The notes below the pieces were generated by a model. That model was not told where the DNA came from. It worked only from the letters and a program-made list of their open reading frames with translations, and did no database searches. This document shows, one piece after another, positions 49,101 through 60,592 of a stretch of DNA of 64,000 bases (positions within the stretch are counted from its first letter, which is position 1; each line of letters opens with the position of its first letter). Location of the stretch: assembly GCA_032622095.1 (NCBI GenBank), contig CP136069.1:170494394-170558393 (forward strand). Reading direction: 5' to 3'. The stretch is from Siphonodentalium dalli. Lineage: Eukaryota > Mollusca > Scaphopoda > Gadilida > Siphonodentaliidae. The position numbers and the translations under genes are program-made.

Positions 49101-52100
49101 TTTTTTCATTCATTCAATCATTGTCCGCCTTTTTCATTTATTCAGTGGCCGCCATTTTGGATTTGATCGGTAGTACGGGAACTCGCAACCAGGATTTGGT
49201 GGAAACGTGACGTCACATATCCTGGTCATGGTAACTTCAAGGTCCCAAATCCGGCTGTGACTAGCTGCGACCGATCTCGAAGTCACTCATAGTCATTTTC
49301 CGGAGCTTCGATCGTAACAATGTACTCGAGGTGCTCAGTGACCTGACGCACCGAAGTGGATTTTGGCAGGTTTATGTGGTTGTGATAACAATAATTACCT
49401 AACACATCTTCCTTAACAATCCGGCACTGGTGTGATTCTCACAATCAGTTTAACCTAGAAGGTGGTTATAACGCATATAATAGTTTGCGGTTGCCCATGA
49501 CATGGTGAATGTAATAACCATACCGCCACTGTTGTGGTTGCAAACTGAGGTGTGTTCATCTGAGGAGGAAGATCGTCATACATTCAATTGTCGGCTGTTT
49601 TCATTGTAGGCAACGTTATGTCAAGCTGGAAACAAATGTATTCTAGAACATACGGCATGTGTGGCGGGCCGGATATGCTTCCCAACAGCCAGATGTGTTC
49701 GTAAGTATTATGAAATATCTATATAATGTATCCTTTTTGTATATGATATAATTATATTGGTGCTTCTAAATACGAATATACGCAGAACTTGGTTTGATCA
49801 AGAGATGAACCTTTATGTAACCAGACCCAAATATTTGTTAACAACATTAAATGACGCGTGATCATATACATCTACATATAAACAATAAACACAAATATTA
49901 AAAGTAGCAATGCTTGTTTGACATTGTGGATTCAGGCATTGTCGTGCTGGTGTATTATCATAGAGAGCGAGACATGGTATAGTGAGTGACAAGAAAGTTA
50001 ATGGATAAATTTATTTACAGTTATGCATACATTTATCCTAATTTATCAAATTCTTGGAAGTTGAGAAATGCCCACGCACTATATAAATTACTAAAATCTT
50101 AGTAATAACCCTTTCATGACGGAAGCTGCGCTGGTCCAGCATTAACGACCCTATGCCAGTGCATTATCGTATATATGAGACTGCTATGGGAGCTCCACTA
50201 ACGCTTCTATGTTGTCTCCACCTTAATAGTAAAGCCACTTGGTGACTCAAATCACATATTATATGTAAATCTCAGCCCGTTCCAGGTTACGTCATGTATA
50301 ACATGTGGTGGTTAGAAGGAAATTGCATTTATATATGTATGATTGTATAACGCCCCCTTTGTCATATGTATGTATAAATGTGAGCTTGCTCTCGTGAAAA
50401 TAAGACATATTGGGCTTATTTTAATGTGCGAAATAAGCTGATATTGGCATTATTTATCCTCAATATATATGCACACTCTATAAGGACATAAAACGCGGTT
50501 TTCTTAAAACAGTCCAATATGGGACTATTTCTATAAGAAATAAGCTCATACACAAACTTACAGGGTGTAATCTTTCTATTTGCAGCAATGCAACAATACG
50601 ACCCATGCATGGTGAGTACTATAAACACAACATAGCGTATTCATTAACCCTTTCAGTGCCAAGTCCGATTTTTGTATCAACCGATATTTCCTTGATCACT
50701 AGCTATAAGAGCTCTTTCCATCAATGTATCACATTATTATAATCAATAAATTTGAAAAATGATGAAGGAAATATGGGTTGATACAAAAATTGGACTTGGC
50801 ACTGAAAGGGTTAAGTCAGGTTCATATCTTGGATTTCAACCCGGAAGGATCGTTCGACTATTATCATTCTTGTTCTTATGTGTTCTTCTAGTTGGGCTGG
50901 AATAGACACTGTTCGTATAGTGATCTGCTATACTGATAATAATTACGAGTAGGGTACTACATCTCTATACTTTATGTCCTTTCTATCAGTTGTCGTTTTA
51001 TTAAATCCGTAGTTTTGATTATGGTTTCGGTTCTTAAACAAAACTCACAAATACATTATATATTAATAAGTTCGAGGTAGTTTCTCTGAACCTCAAAGTG
51101 GGTGTCGACTCTGATGTTGTCTCCTTGAATGATAATCGCCAAATGGCCTTAATCTATATATCTTAGTGACGAGAACAAACACGAGTATCTCGCGAAACAC
51201 GTATAAATTTTCGAAAATTTGGAATGCGCTATACGGTCGCCTCCCAGTTCTATAGATGCCCGCTGGTTGGCACCGCACGATAATGCAATGATTCCCGGGT
51301 GGCCTTGATTTAGTAACAGTGCTATGTTGACACCTTATAACACGACTTCCGCCCAATTTTTGAAAATTTGGAAGGAGCCATATAAATGTATTTATATCTA
51401 AATACATGATAATAACAATATGTACACAATAATAACGGCAAACAGAACTATAACACCTTACTGCGAATGGCAAGACGTTCGAGATTCACGATTTTCTCTC
51501 AAAGGGAATCGTAGTCGTCAGTTGTACGAACAGGTTTTTTGGACCGTCCGAAATATGGCGACTGCTACACTATTAGCTATTCGTAATTCTTATCTATATC
51601 AGCATTGAGGTATATGGACCTGGCTACTTGTACATGTTGGTATTGGTGATTATATTTAGCCGTCGCGCTTTCATGTAATGTGGTTTCTGTAATAACGTGC
51701 GAATGGTAAGCATCAAACAAGATGATTGACAAACTCAATAGCCGTCGTCGCAAATTGACCAAAAGTTAATTATTTGATGACATGAATTTTCACCCCCAGT
51801 TGAATTTAAAGTTTCACGGTTATGTCGACAATACAATTTGGATTCCACACGTGGACATTATTATAGGTTTACTTGTATATCCCTTTACCCAACAAACCGG
51901 CCAAAACCGGCCAAATAAAGCTTCAACAGCCTAAAATATCTTCGGTCTGTCTCAATAGAACCATACAAATATGGGTATCATTGGAACCGGCTCCTTGACC
52001 ACATTGTGATAGTTACAGTTATGCCCTGTGCCAATGCATTCTCTTATATATGCGAGTCGACCATAGGTCGCCTCGCATATATAAGAGAATGCATTGGCCT

Positions 52101-55042
52101 AACAAAAATCTTTTTTTAACACTTTTTACCATTTTTTCTTACATTCTTTAACAATTTTATAATTTTTAATGTGTTAAGCCAATGCATTCTCTTATATATG
52201 CGAGGCGACCTATGGTCGACTCGCATATATAAGAGAATGCATTGGCACAGGGCCCTTCTGTTGGGTAAAGGGTTAAAGGTCCCTGCACAATAAAACCGTC
52301 ATAATAGCGTGTGCCTTAGACGGTGATAAACACGTACCTAAATTCAGATGGGATAGTGTTCTCACTTGTCTGCGCATTTATACTTTCAGAATCATGTGTG
52401 CTCACGACGAAATGAGGTGTGTGTCCAAGAAACTGTGATGTGCATAAGGGCGCCGTGTCCACAAATACCTCGGTGCCAAGGTAAGATCCACACATCGCCA
52501 GTGTTAGTCAGCTAGTAACGTAGCGACACTGGATTGGGTGTCAACACAGCTTTGGCCAAAAGTTCCAAAAATTGGACGTTTATTACCTGACTCACCCCTA
52601 GTTGGAAATCTCCCACCAACAGTAGGTTGAAATTGTTTTCCTGGTTTGATTTTACAACCAGTGACTAATGGGGAATATGTTGTGTTTTGACAAAACAGTC
52701 AAATATTTTCCTACAACTGTTGGTCAAGATTTTGGACTTAAGTAGCCACCAGTTGGTAGATATTCAACACTTTGAGACCTTTATGCGAGTCTAGGCGCTA
52801 TGATGTTTCCAGTATTCAGGTTCAGATGTAAATAAATCGAGGCCTGAATTTGCTGGCGTTAGACCTATCGATGCTAGGAGTTCTCAGGTTCAGGTTGACA
52901 AATTTACTGGTCATGTTCCCTCCCGGTTAAACACTGCTCATCAATTCAAACAAACGAAGGCCTGCTATGATAACACAATTAGTTTGAACGTAGTTATTGT
53001 GACCCATATATATACATGGAATATTTTGACATAACTGTTCGGAAAATCCAAAGCCATGCAAACGGATGCAAACTGAATTACACGAACTAGGTATCAAGGG
53101 GGTGAAGTTACAAGGTGGACACACAAAGGATACACTCTAATCACACGTCACTGTCTCAAATTTTAACCTCTGAGTTTAAATCGGGTTTACACCAAAACAA
53201 ATTGTATAGTTAATGGTATTTGTGGTCGTTCGGTGACCAGATGATTGACAATTATATTAAATAAGATGAGAGTATGCACTCAAACTGCCCTGTGACCGAG
53301 AGCAGAAAGCACAATTCAACTGAATATTATTGTTCTGAACACGCCCTCCATTAAGGTTTAACCAAAACCACTCCAATATGGACTCCGAGAACATGTTTGG
53401 TAAATTTTAAAATAGAAAAAATTTTAGAAACTTTACAGGAGTGGGCAAACAACTATACGTACATTATATACAGCAAATAACAGTTTGTGACATAATTAGG
53501 AACATGTGATAAATGTAAATCCTGATTTGGGAGATCTCTATCAAGACTGTATTGTCGAGAAATATTACACCGCAGAACGCGTCATTATTCTCAACTTTGA
53601 ATTTTGAAATATCACAACCATGTATCATACAGTTGTGTTTGACGATCACGGTATTCAGTCTCTAGAAGCCAGTGGGCATTCATTAAATGCTATCAAGATT
53701 AATTCTGATTGGGCTTTGGGTAGGCTGTTTTGTTAAACTGTATGATTCGATGGTGAGTGAGCCTGGCCAACAGTATAAGCAAGCCTTTACAGTCAGTGCC
53801 AAATCTAGCTGTTTACTTTCGGGTGAGTCATAACTCATCCGCTCACTTTGGAAAATTTAAATTAAATACGTCTTGGTACAATACAATTCAACAATTCTTA
53901 TGGAATTCTCCTGAATCAAAGTATAATTTCATTTATGGAAATTATCTGACCGTTATGTCTGTACGTGCGAATATAGTCAGATTTCGGTTGGTAGGTAAGT
54001 GCCTCATATTTAAAAATTCGGCTACCAGTGTAGTGTTATTTACAACATATGATAGATTTATAGTAGTAATTTGGTGACATATTTAATACTTTTCTTCCAA
54101 TTTAAGCATTTGCTAAGCATATCCCTGGGGACCACATTGGACTGCTTTGGTTAAAACTTAAAGCGAAATTGCAGAAAGGGCGAATTTGTTATCTACTCGC
54201 CGGTCTAACTAAACCGGGGTTTGTTGGACTGACGATTGCTATGGATTAGTTCGCGTTTTAAAACAAAATGATAGCAATTGACACAACACTTATTTCCCTA
54301 CAATTGACATGTATGGTTATCTTCGTTAACATCTAATCTTTGCCTGTAGAACGCGGCGGTTGGCCCTGGCATGGGCAATGTTTACTCGGTCATTTAGAGT
54401 CATGACAGCTAAACAGTCATTTTTATAGATGTACCCATTTATTTATTTTATTACAATATAACTTGGCATTGGGATTGGAGTGCGAGCCACATATGCATAA
54501 CTTCCTATCCCAATCGCCTTTATAACAACTGAAAATAATTTGGGTTGACAACACAATAGGCATGACATAATGCATATACTATTGCATGTGTGTGTACTGT
54601 GTATATAATATCAACACATTTCCAAAATATGTTAAACTTCTACGTCATTCTTGTTACAGCGTTATTCTCCGACCCGATGCCTGGTCCGTTTCCTCCAACT
54701 GGCCACATACATTGTCCAAGAGATCGGATGTCAACCGGCATCCAATGCAACCACCATATGATGTGCCCATTTGGATTCGCCTGCGTGGGTGCCACGATAT
54801 ATAATGTCGGTATATGTTGCTCACGTGACCCAATATGTCCAGGAAATCGGATGCCAACCGGCATCGGGTGCAACCACGATATGCTCTGTCCACTAGGATT
54901 CGCCTGCGTGGGTGCCACGATAGACAATTTCGGTAGATGTTGCCCACGTGACCCTATATGGTTTCGTGGGATGAGATTCTCTAACAAGAAAAGACGGAAA
55001 GGAGCAAAACGAAGACATATATTTTTCCACGAGTCGGACTAA
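46102..55042 (+). CDS. Secreted cysteine-rich protein gene, five exons recognised (first exon missing)
   Basis: Five exons join in phase. Exon 46102-46197 (ttgcag|, gcg|gtaagt) encodes CFLGLALLHGFIDAF, a signal-peptide core, then SEPRPFPPPDTQFVGCA. Exon 49610-49700 (phase 0 to 1) encodes ATLCQAGNKCILEHTACVAG and RICFPTARCV. The 26-nt exon 50586-50611 (phase 1 to 0) encodes PMQQYDPCM. Exon 52390-52480 (phase 0 to 1) encodes NHVCSRRNEVCVQETVMC and IRAPCPQIPRCQ. Terminal exon is 54660-55042. Total 228 residues plus the unseen start. The two 91-nt exons are equal in length and phase, so they look like duplicated modules of the C-x4-EVC...C-x-x-x-PCP-x-x-x-x-C type seen in secreted invertebrate proteins. 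The product is probably extracellular; its partner is unknown. A 30-nt phase-1 exon at 53793-53822 is possible. Introns contain a LINE and palindromic MITEs. Confidence 0.65.
46600..48960 (-). mobile_element. Non-LTR retrotransposon, 5'-truncated, RT nearly intact (Jockey/CR1-like)
   Basis: On the - strand, the segment from about 48960 continues into ITPVFKTDDPSIISNYRPIS, then 48809-48012 carries [36 protein letters not shown] and the catalytic RLFADDTSIYL, with HKHLGVTFDSSGSW of the thumb. One frameshift near 48010-48040 leads to 47997-47248, with MWDNIPKCTSDRIEDIQYEM, LPSATRAWNSLS and RIRLGCSNLNKDLV ... ESPMCPCGGFEIESAYHFLL. The region 47247-46600 probably is its 3' UTR (ggacttaacaaaagcccc on the coding strand). 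The 5' side is missing, as in most LINE insertions. With a single frameshift it is the youngest LINE copy in the window. It lies antisense in the first known intron of the cysteine-rich gene. Clade assignment is approximate. Confidence 0.9.
48961..49609. other. Intron stretch without a recognisable element
   Basis: Contains gccgccattttggatttgat and tgacgtcacatatcctggtc phrases reminiscent of DNA transposon ends, but no inverted partner was found. Confidence 0.35.
50390..50557 (+). repeat. Dispersed ~190-bp repeat, copy 2
   Basis: Resembles the reverse complement of 15641-15829; see that entry. Confidence 0.45.
50644..50814. mobile_element. 171-bp TTAA MITE with inverted repeats
   Basis: TTAACCCTTTCAGTGCCAAG at 50644 and the inverted CTTGGCACTGAAAGGGTTAA at 50795-50814. 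The arms continue to about 40 bases (tttttgtatcaacc / ggttgatacaaaaa) with one mismatch. It lies 32 bases after the 26-nt exon of the cysteine-rich gene. It shares the TTAACCCTTT start with the nested-palindrome family but not the interior. Confidence 0.9.
51877..52276 (-). mobile_element. TTAA nested-palindrome MITE, copy 3
   Basis: Inverted orientation relative to copies 1 and 2. The left end is ATAT-CCCTTTACCCAACAAACC (target site eroded), the right end TGTTGGGTAAAGGGTTAA at 52259-52276. The 69-bp palindromes are at 52030-52098 and 52178-52246, with a 79-base spacer. The left arm contains ggccaaaaccggccaaataaagcttcaac. It lies 113 bases before the exon at 52390. Confidence 0.9.
52560..52790. 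repeat. Diverged relative of the 34280-36020 repeat
   Basis: Phrases such as 'aattggacgtttattacctgactca', 'ttggaaatctcccacc' and 'tgttggtcaagattttggac' recall units at 34300-36000. Weak similarity. Confidence 0.35.
54660..55042 (+). CDS. Terminal exon of the cysteine-rich gene: two lustrin-like repeats
   Basis: Acceptor ttcttgttacag|cg at 54658-54659; stop TAA at 55040-55042. It encodes a Pro-rich linker (LFSDPMPGPFPPTG) and two ~42-residue repeats. The first begins CPRDRMSTGIQCNHHMMC and continues PFGFACVGATIYNVGICC; the second begins CPGNRMPTGIGCNHDMLC and continues PLGFACVGATIDNFGRCC. The pattern C-P..C-x5-C-P-x-G-x-x-C...G-x-C-C is that of the lustrin-type cysteine repeat of invertebrate extracellular matrix proteins. 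It ends in a basic tail (NKKRRKGAKRR). The upstream in-frame MLNFYVILVTA could be taken for a signal peptide, but it is better read as the pyrimidine tract of an intron, since phase 1 fits the exon at 52480. Confidence 0.75.
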
Positions 55043-55379
55043 GCAAAGCTCTAAGATTACCGAGAATGCATGTGCCATCAGAAAGAACATGATTTTTCAT
55101 CTGTAAAATTACATGCTCGTCAAAATACATTTTTACTGAAAATTCCGAAACGTACAATTTGAGGAGTTGTGTTATATGGGTTTATTTTGGCTCAGATAAG
55201 TATCGTAACAGCAAGAGCAAAAATAACTACGTGTACTAAATAGCGTTTCCGAACCCCACTACTTTTGTCAAAAGTTTCAACATTTAGAAATGTAATGCCG
55301 GACCCCCTAGCGACTAATACTACTCTAAACCCTAACTAAATATACAATCATGCTGACACAATATTAGTTGGGACACAAC

Positions 55380-55620
55380 ATACAGGTTGGAAATTGTGCT
55401 CATTGTTTTATTTTCCAACCAGTATTTAGTGGGGGAATTTGTTGTTTTTATACCTACAGTAGCACACTGTTCTAATCACTAGTCAAAACCAAATTGTCCA
55501 ACATTAAGGGCGGGCTGTCCGGTTGGACATTTCCAACAGCTGGAAAGTTTGAGGTACCAGCTGGAATGTTTGAGCTGTATACCAGCTGGAAATTTATAAC
55601 CCAGGGTGCAAGTAGAATTT
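55380..55620. repeat. Diverged relative of the 34280-36020 repeat
   Basis: Contains 'acaggttggaaattg', 'ttggacatttccaacagctgg' and two copies of 'accagctggaa(a/t)'. Weak similarity to the repeat inside the TIR element in block A. Confidence 0.35.
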
Positions 55621-57027
55621 CAGGAGGCTGGTAAATTTGTCTGATTCAAAGGGGTGCAGTTTGAATTTAAAGGTGGTTACCCAGCGGAGACCCACTTTCC
55701 ACATCCCTGTATATTGTAGGTCCAAAGCAGTTGCTCCAAACTATAAAAAAATATCTCTTCTCGGGTTTGAATGAGTGTCGTCTGTGCGAAAAGACGCTAC
55801 ATCTAAATAAACAGGACACCGACCTTAAATTCAATATATCCGTTCATTACCCAAGGAGGACGGGGCCACGGTCATCATTCCGAGTTTACCTCAAAACTTT
55901 TACATTTTTTTTTACGTATTTTAACAGATTTTACCAAATATTTAATGGTCGTGACATTGTTTTGATATTGATTAAATTTGTATCTAAGATGCTTGTGTAT
56001 TATGTCCATGTAGTTTGCCAAACAACCCACTTGGGAACTGGAGTTCAATGAGAGAATATTTATTTCTCAAATTGGTTATTTACACGAATGTTGTGTCGGG
56101 AATCAGCACCATGTGACGTAATTCTTCTATGGAAATTATACATACTGTCTCTCATTCATCAGCGAATTCATTCCTTTGTGTACACTTGATTAATTCGGTT
56201 CTCGTCGACCACGGTAATCTAATGTGATTTAAATCAGTAAGCATATCATTTATCTCTTACCACCACCCTTCTCCGTTCGATCTACCGTCTCTCGATAAAG
56301 TATCAACTTATCTGCAGACGATGGTATCGAACAGGTCAGGCACATCGTGTATTGAACTATTATTGTTATATTCAACTATAATATGTACAACGATACAAGT
56401 GTGTTGACATGGTAACGTTATGGCACGAGCTTCTTAATTGTGACGCGATGATAGAACGTGAACCGTAGATTCGAGTTTTAACTCGCGGGCAAACGAGTGC
56501 AATAACGTTAATATGTTCACAAAGCTGTGTTGTTCTATGGTCATTGCACACTCATACGATTGTGGCTTGAAATATACTAATATTTATGGCAATATTGTTT
56601 TATTTAACAAGCGTGTGCTAAAGTGTTAAAGTTGACGTCGCCAATGACGTTGTTGGCGTAATCGGTTATTATTCAAGAACAATACACATTTGTTATTGAA
56701 CGTTTTGAATTCTTCGGTATTTTGCTGTATTTCGAATAAATTAAGCATTGCGTGGGCATTATATACCTCGCTGCGAGAGTAAATGTAATCGCACGTCCTT
56801 TGATCGTTTATAGGAATGACCCCTTGTCCTCTTGTTTTTTTTCTCGGAACAATTCCTTAATTTCTACCTTATTTTTTCCATGCACCAGCTTGTATGTCTC
56901 TATCAAATCGGAACCTCCGATATATCATGGATATAAGTTTTAGTAGCTTATAGCTATATGATAAGTCCCATATTTTCGGTATTGGCTTGGTCGCTCTTCT
57001 CTGAATGTTTTCTATTGCCTTTGAGTG
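55621..57027. other. Stretch without a recognisable gene
   Basis: A 106-codon frame at 55731-56051 has no recognisable domain. No repeat or RNA was recognised. Confidence 0.35.
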
Positions 57028-57426
57028 TTAACCCTTTACCCAACAAACCGGCCAAAACCGGCCAAATAAAGCTTCAACAGCCTAAAATATCTTCGGTCTG
57101 TCTCAATAGAACCATACAAATATGGATATCACTGGAACCGGCTCCTTGACCACATTGTGATAGTTACAGTTATGCCCTGTGCCAATGCATTCTCTTATAT
57201 ATGCGAGTCGACCATATGTCGCCTCGCATATATAAGAGAATGCATTGGCCTAAAAAAAATCTTTTTTTAACACTTTTTACCATTTTTTCTTACATTCTTC
57301 AACAATTTTAAAATTTTCAACGTGTTAAGCCAATGCATTCTCTTATATATGCGACGCGACCTATGGTCGACTCGCATATATAAGAGAATGCATTGGCACA
57401 GGGCCCTTCTGTTGGGTAAAGGTTAA
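57028..57426 (-). mobile_element. TTAA nested-palindrome MITE, copy 4
   Basis: TTAACCCTTTACCCAACAAA at 57028; right end TGTTGGGTAAAGGTTAA at 57410-57426 (one G lost). Palindromes at 57181-57249 and 57329-57397. Same orientation as copy 3 and very similar along its whole length. TTAA is present on both sides. Confidence 0.92.
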
Positions 57427-58410
57427 ATAAAGTTCATGATTCTCACTCAATTGCCATATTCGAGATCTGATTACTGCTCTTGTCAGTGGAACTACAACAA
57501 CGTCTTTTTCTGCATATATGAATGACCTCTTTAGTGTATATGCCACTCGATATTTGGCGTAGAAAGGCTTCATTTACATCTGAATCAAAACTGAGCTTAT
57601 TGTCGATTGATATTCCTATGTCCTAGATGAAAATTGGATATTGGATATTTTGACGTAGATGGGCGTTTTACTAGTTATACTCTAGAAAATATGTTTGTAC
57701 TCACTGTGAAAATGGTGGGGGTCAGGGTTTTTCAATTTGGAATCCTCCACCTCGAGAACGTACACTTTTCTCCTCTGTCCGATATCAGACACCCACCCTT
57801 CGCAAATGCATGTATGCTCTGGCAGCAATCTGAATTCAAATCCGAAGGTGGCTTTCTCACAAATTATTAGACATGAATATCTAGGTATTGTATATTTGAT
57901 ATGCTTACAATTGTTCCTTATATCAACACTCGTAGGGGAAAAACCAATCTGGTACGTGATCTGCGTAATGGGTCTGGTCAAACGGTGTTCCAATCGGTAA
58001 GGTAAATAGCAAATGACGCTATCACAGGCTGTCCAGCAATGGCGAAGCTGGTTTTAAATCCGATACGCACGGATTTGTTATCCATGCACAGGGATGATAA
58101 CCTGATTCGTGGGCACATCTGTTTGTCAGTTGCTGACAGTGGTTTCTACATATTGTGGCATAATTTCATAATGAAATTAGCATTTTGATTGGTATTTCCT
58201 CCACCATTAAAACTGCTGAAGTGTATTGTTGTGCCACAGTGGTTGAAATGACATAAAACCCAAACTAAAACTAAACGAAGCTTTGGGCAGGTTTAGTATA
58301 CGTTCACAGCTGGCGAAATTTCCAGGCAAATTGTCATTAAATTCTTCAAATTTGCTATCTAACTTAATTTTCGAATGACCAGATTACATTATACACAACA
58401 TATCGCATAA
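57427..58410. other. Stretch without a supported gene
   Basis: A - strand frame at 57993-57682 contains EHTCICEGWVSD, reminiscent of one EGF-like loop, but too little is present to call an exon. Confidence 0.3.
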
Positions 58411-58662
58411 CATATACCATTTGGAAGAGGAACCAAAAATATATATATTCCATCAGAATACGGAACAGCTGTGGCGTTGGAGTGTCCACCATTCTCAGAT
58501 TCATTCCAAGAACCCCCCCCCCCCTTGTCAACCCAGAATACATCAGAATTCAAACTAAGAGATATAGTTATTCCCCTTCCATTGAGAATAGAAGACTTTA
58601 TAGTACAGTATGGATCAAAATTATTCACAGAACACACCTCAGTACCTCGGGCCGCGCAATAA
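58411..58662 (+). CDS. Candidate orphan exon, unrecognised
   Basis: An 83-codon open frame ending in TAA reads HIPFGRGTKNIYIPSEYG, then TAVALECPPFSDSFQE, a Pro run coded by 12 C (58513-58524), then FKLRDIVIPLPLRIEDFIV and QYGSKLFTEH. Amino-acid composition is protein-like, and a possible acceptor (ttccatcag) ends at 58456. The other strand is also open over the same stretch, so the coding strand is unclear. No family was recognised. Confidence 0.2.
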   Translation, partial: HIPFGRGTKNIYIPSEYGTAVALECPPFSDSFQEPPPPLSTQNTSEFKLRDIVIPLPLRIEDFIVQYGSKLFTEHTSVPRAAQ

Positions 58663-60089
58663 CAATATGTTCCCAGTTTATTCGACAGGATACAGTTGAT
58701 AATACAATGTTTTGGAGCTTCCTCTTTATAATGGTATGGAACATATTGTATATAATGTGATCTGGTGGTTCGAAAACTAAGTGGGCCTTTAATAAGTTCC
58801 GGAATGACATCATAATACTAATAATATATGTCTAACAGACCAATTTTCGCCAAGAAAATTCAAAATCGAGAGTAATTTTATTATTATGTTATTAAAAAAA
58901 GCGCGGAAATATCCAAAGTGCGATCACATGACCACACCGCGGTCACACGACCGATCATCTGCATAGACGCATACCGGTGACAGCAGTAAGTGGAGCTTGA
59001 AATAATTCCGCCAATCGCGAAACGAGTTGATAAATTACGTATAAAATGTTTGGCCGTTTAATTACCAAGGCATTACCCGCCACCCGTATAATTACAATTC
59101 ACTTTCAGAAGCTAGCGCTCATGTCATACACATTCCACTCACCTAACAACACCAACCAAGCTTGATCCGGCTTGAAAACCGACCCAGCACTAGCTTGGGG
59201 TGGGGTGCAGGAACTACAGACCCATAAGTGGTCATAGCTCTCAACGAGTTAGGAGCGGCATATACCAAAATATGCTCGTCCCGCTTGCCGCTCTGACATT
59301 TCTTCGGGAGCAGGACGGCTCACGGCTCAAGAACACACTGACATGTACTAAATGTATACATAATTTTAACAAAATAAAGAAATTACCAAAAACAAAAATA
59401 TAAAACCAAAAAAATCTATTGAATGTAATCATATATATCTCTGTACAAAACCATTCACATATATCGTCAACTATTAAAGTCTACCTTGTACATTATCAAT
59501 CAGATTTACTTCATTTATCGAAACCCAAATAACTCTGCATATAAAATTGTCAGAGTCTTCACTTACGTCCGTGCTATGGGATGTAGGGCGGTCCATAGAG
59601 AAACAACGATAAAACCAAAACATACTGTCTCTGCGCATTTGGCTATAGCAGAATCGCGGTATGATGGCGCATTGAATCACATTGAATCACACGCTCTGCC
59701 TTGCGGTTGTTTTTTTTAAATAACTAACAAACTAACACTATTTTAAATTATAACACGGGCCCCGTTCCTTTTTCAGCGCACCACATGACACGCTCAGCTC
59801 AACCATATATTAAAGGGACCCACCGGGAAACCCCTCACACCCCATATTAAAGCTCGTGGGCTCTTCCCCAAATAATCCATCCAAATTAATTCAATCAAAG
59901 AAATAACATTAATTCAATTGTGTCCGCTTTTGCCGTGTTCAGACATGACGATTTTCTGTGTGCTATATCTCCAACAACAACAAACCGTGGGGTGAAGGAG
60001 AAGATCACTCGATCTTTTCGACCATCCCGGGCGCTTCGCGCCCATCTACTCACTCACATTACCAAGGCATTTACGATCACGGAATAAAA
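58663..60089. other. Stretch without a recognisable gene
   Basis: No conserved frame, RNA or defined repeat was recognised. Confidence 0.4.
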
Positions 60090-60309
60090 CTGTTTGCTAC
60101 GGATCGCATTGTTACACACGATACCACTGTATTGGTATCGTAGTATGTATCATTTTGGTCCCCAAACCGCCATGGGGTTTAGCTGGAATTCCGAATTAAC
60201 ATAGCGCGACCTCTGGTGACGAACAATGGACTGCCCAAATACCACGCAATCGGTCAAACCTCGTGACAGAACAACGCGCATATGTATTCGCCCAATCAGA
60301 GTTCGTTGC

Positions 60310-60592
60310 CATAAGGGGCATATTTCTACCCCAAATATCGTTACTGCGAAAATGTCTGAACAGCTGCAACAAAGCAACGCTATTATGACACGATAGGCTG
60401 TGAAATACAAGCATCACTATTAATTAGCCAAATATATCAAAGTCGCTTTCACCTGTCAAGAAACAGATCAATTAACATGCCACGAGCACAATCTCATAAA
60501 CACACGTGTTCTTATCAGACAAGATAAATCACCAAACCAATATGCTACACTCAAGCCAAAAGGTCAAATTGACCCCAACACTTTCATATCTA
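60310..60592. mobile_element. 283-bp insertion in copy B with 12-bp direct repeats
   Basis: AGAGTTCGTTGC occurs at 60298-60309 and again at 60593-60604, and copy A has a single equivalent (agagttcgtggc near 33163). The inserted 283 bases have no inverted ends, no pol III boxes that I can see and no coding frame. The long target duplication suggests retroposition. Confidence 0.7.

Noticed and set aside
54590-54659. MLNFYVILVTA as a signal peptide starting a separate gene
   Set aside because: The segment is a pyrimidine-rich tract ending in ttacag, and the phase of the acceptor fits the upstream exon at 52390-52480. It remains possible but is less likely.
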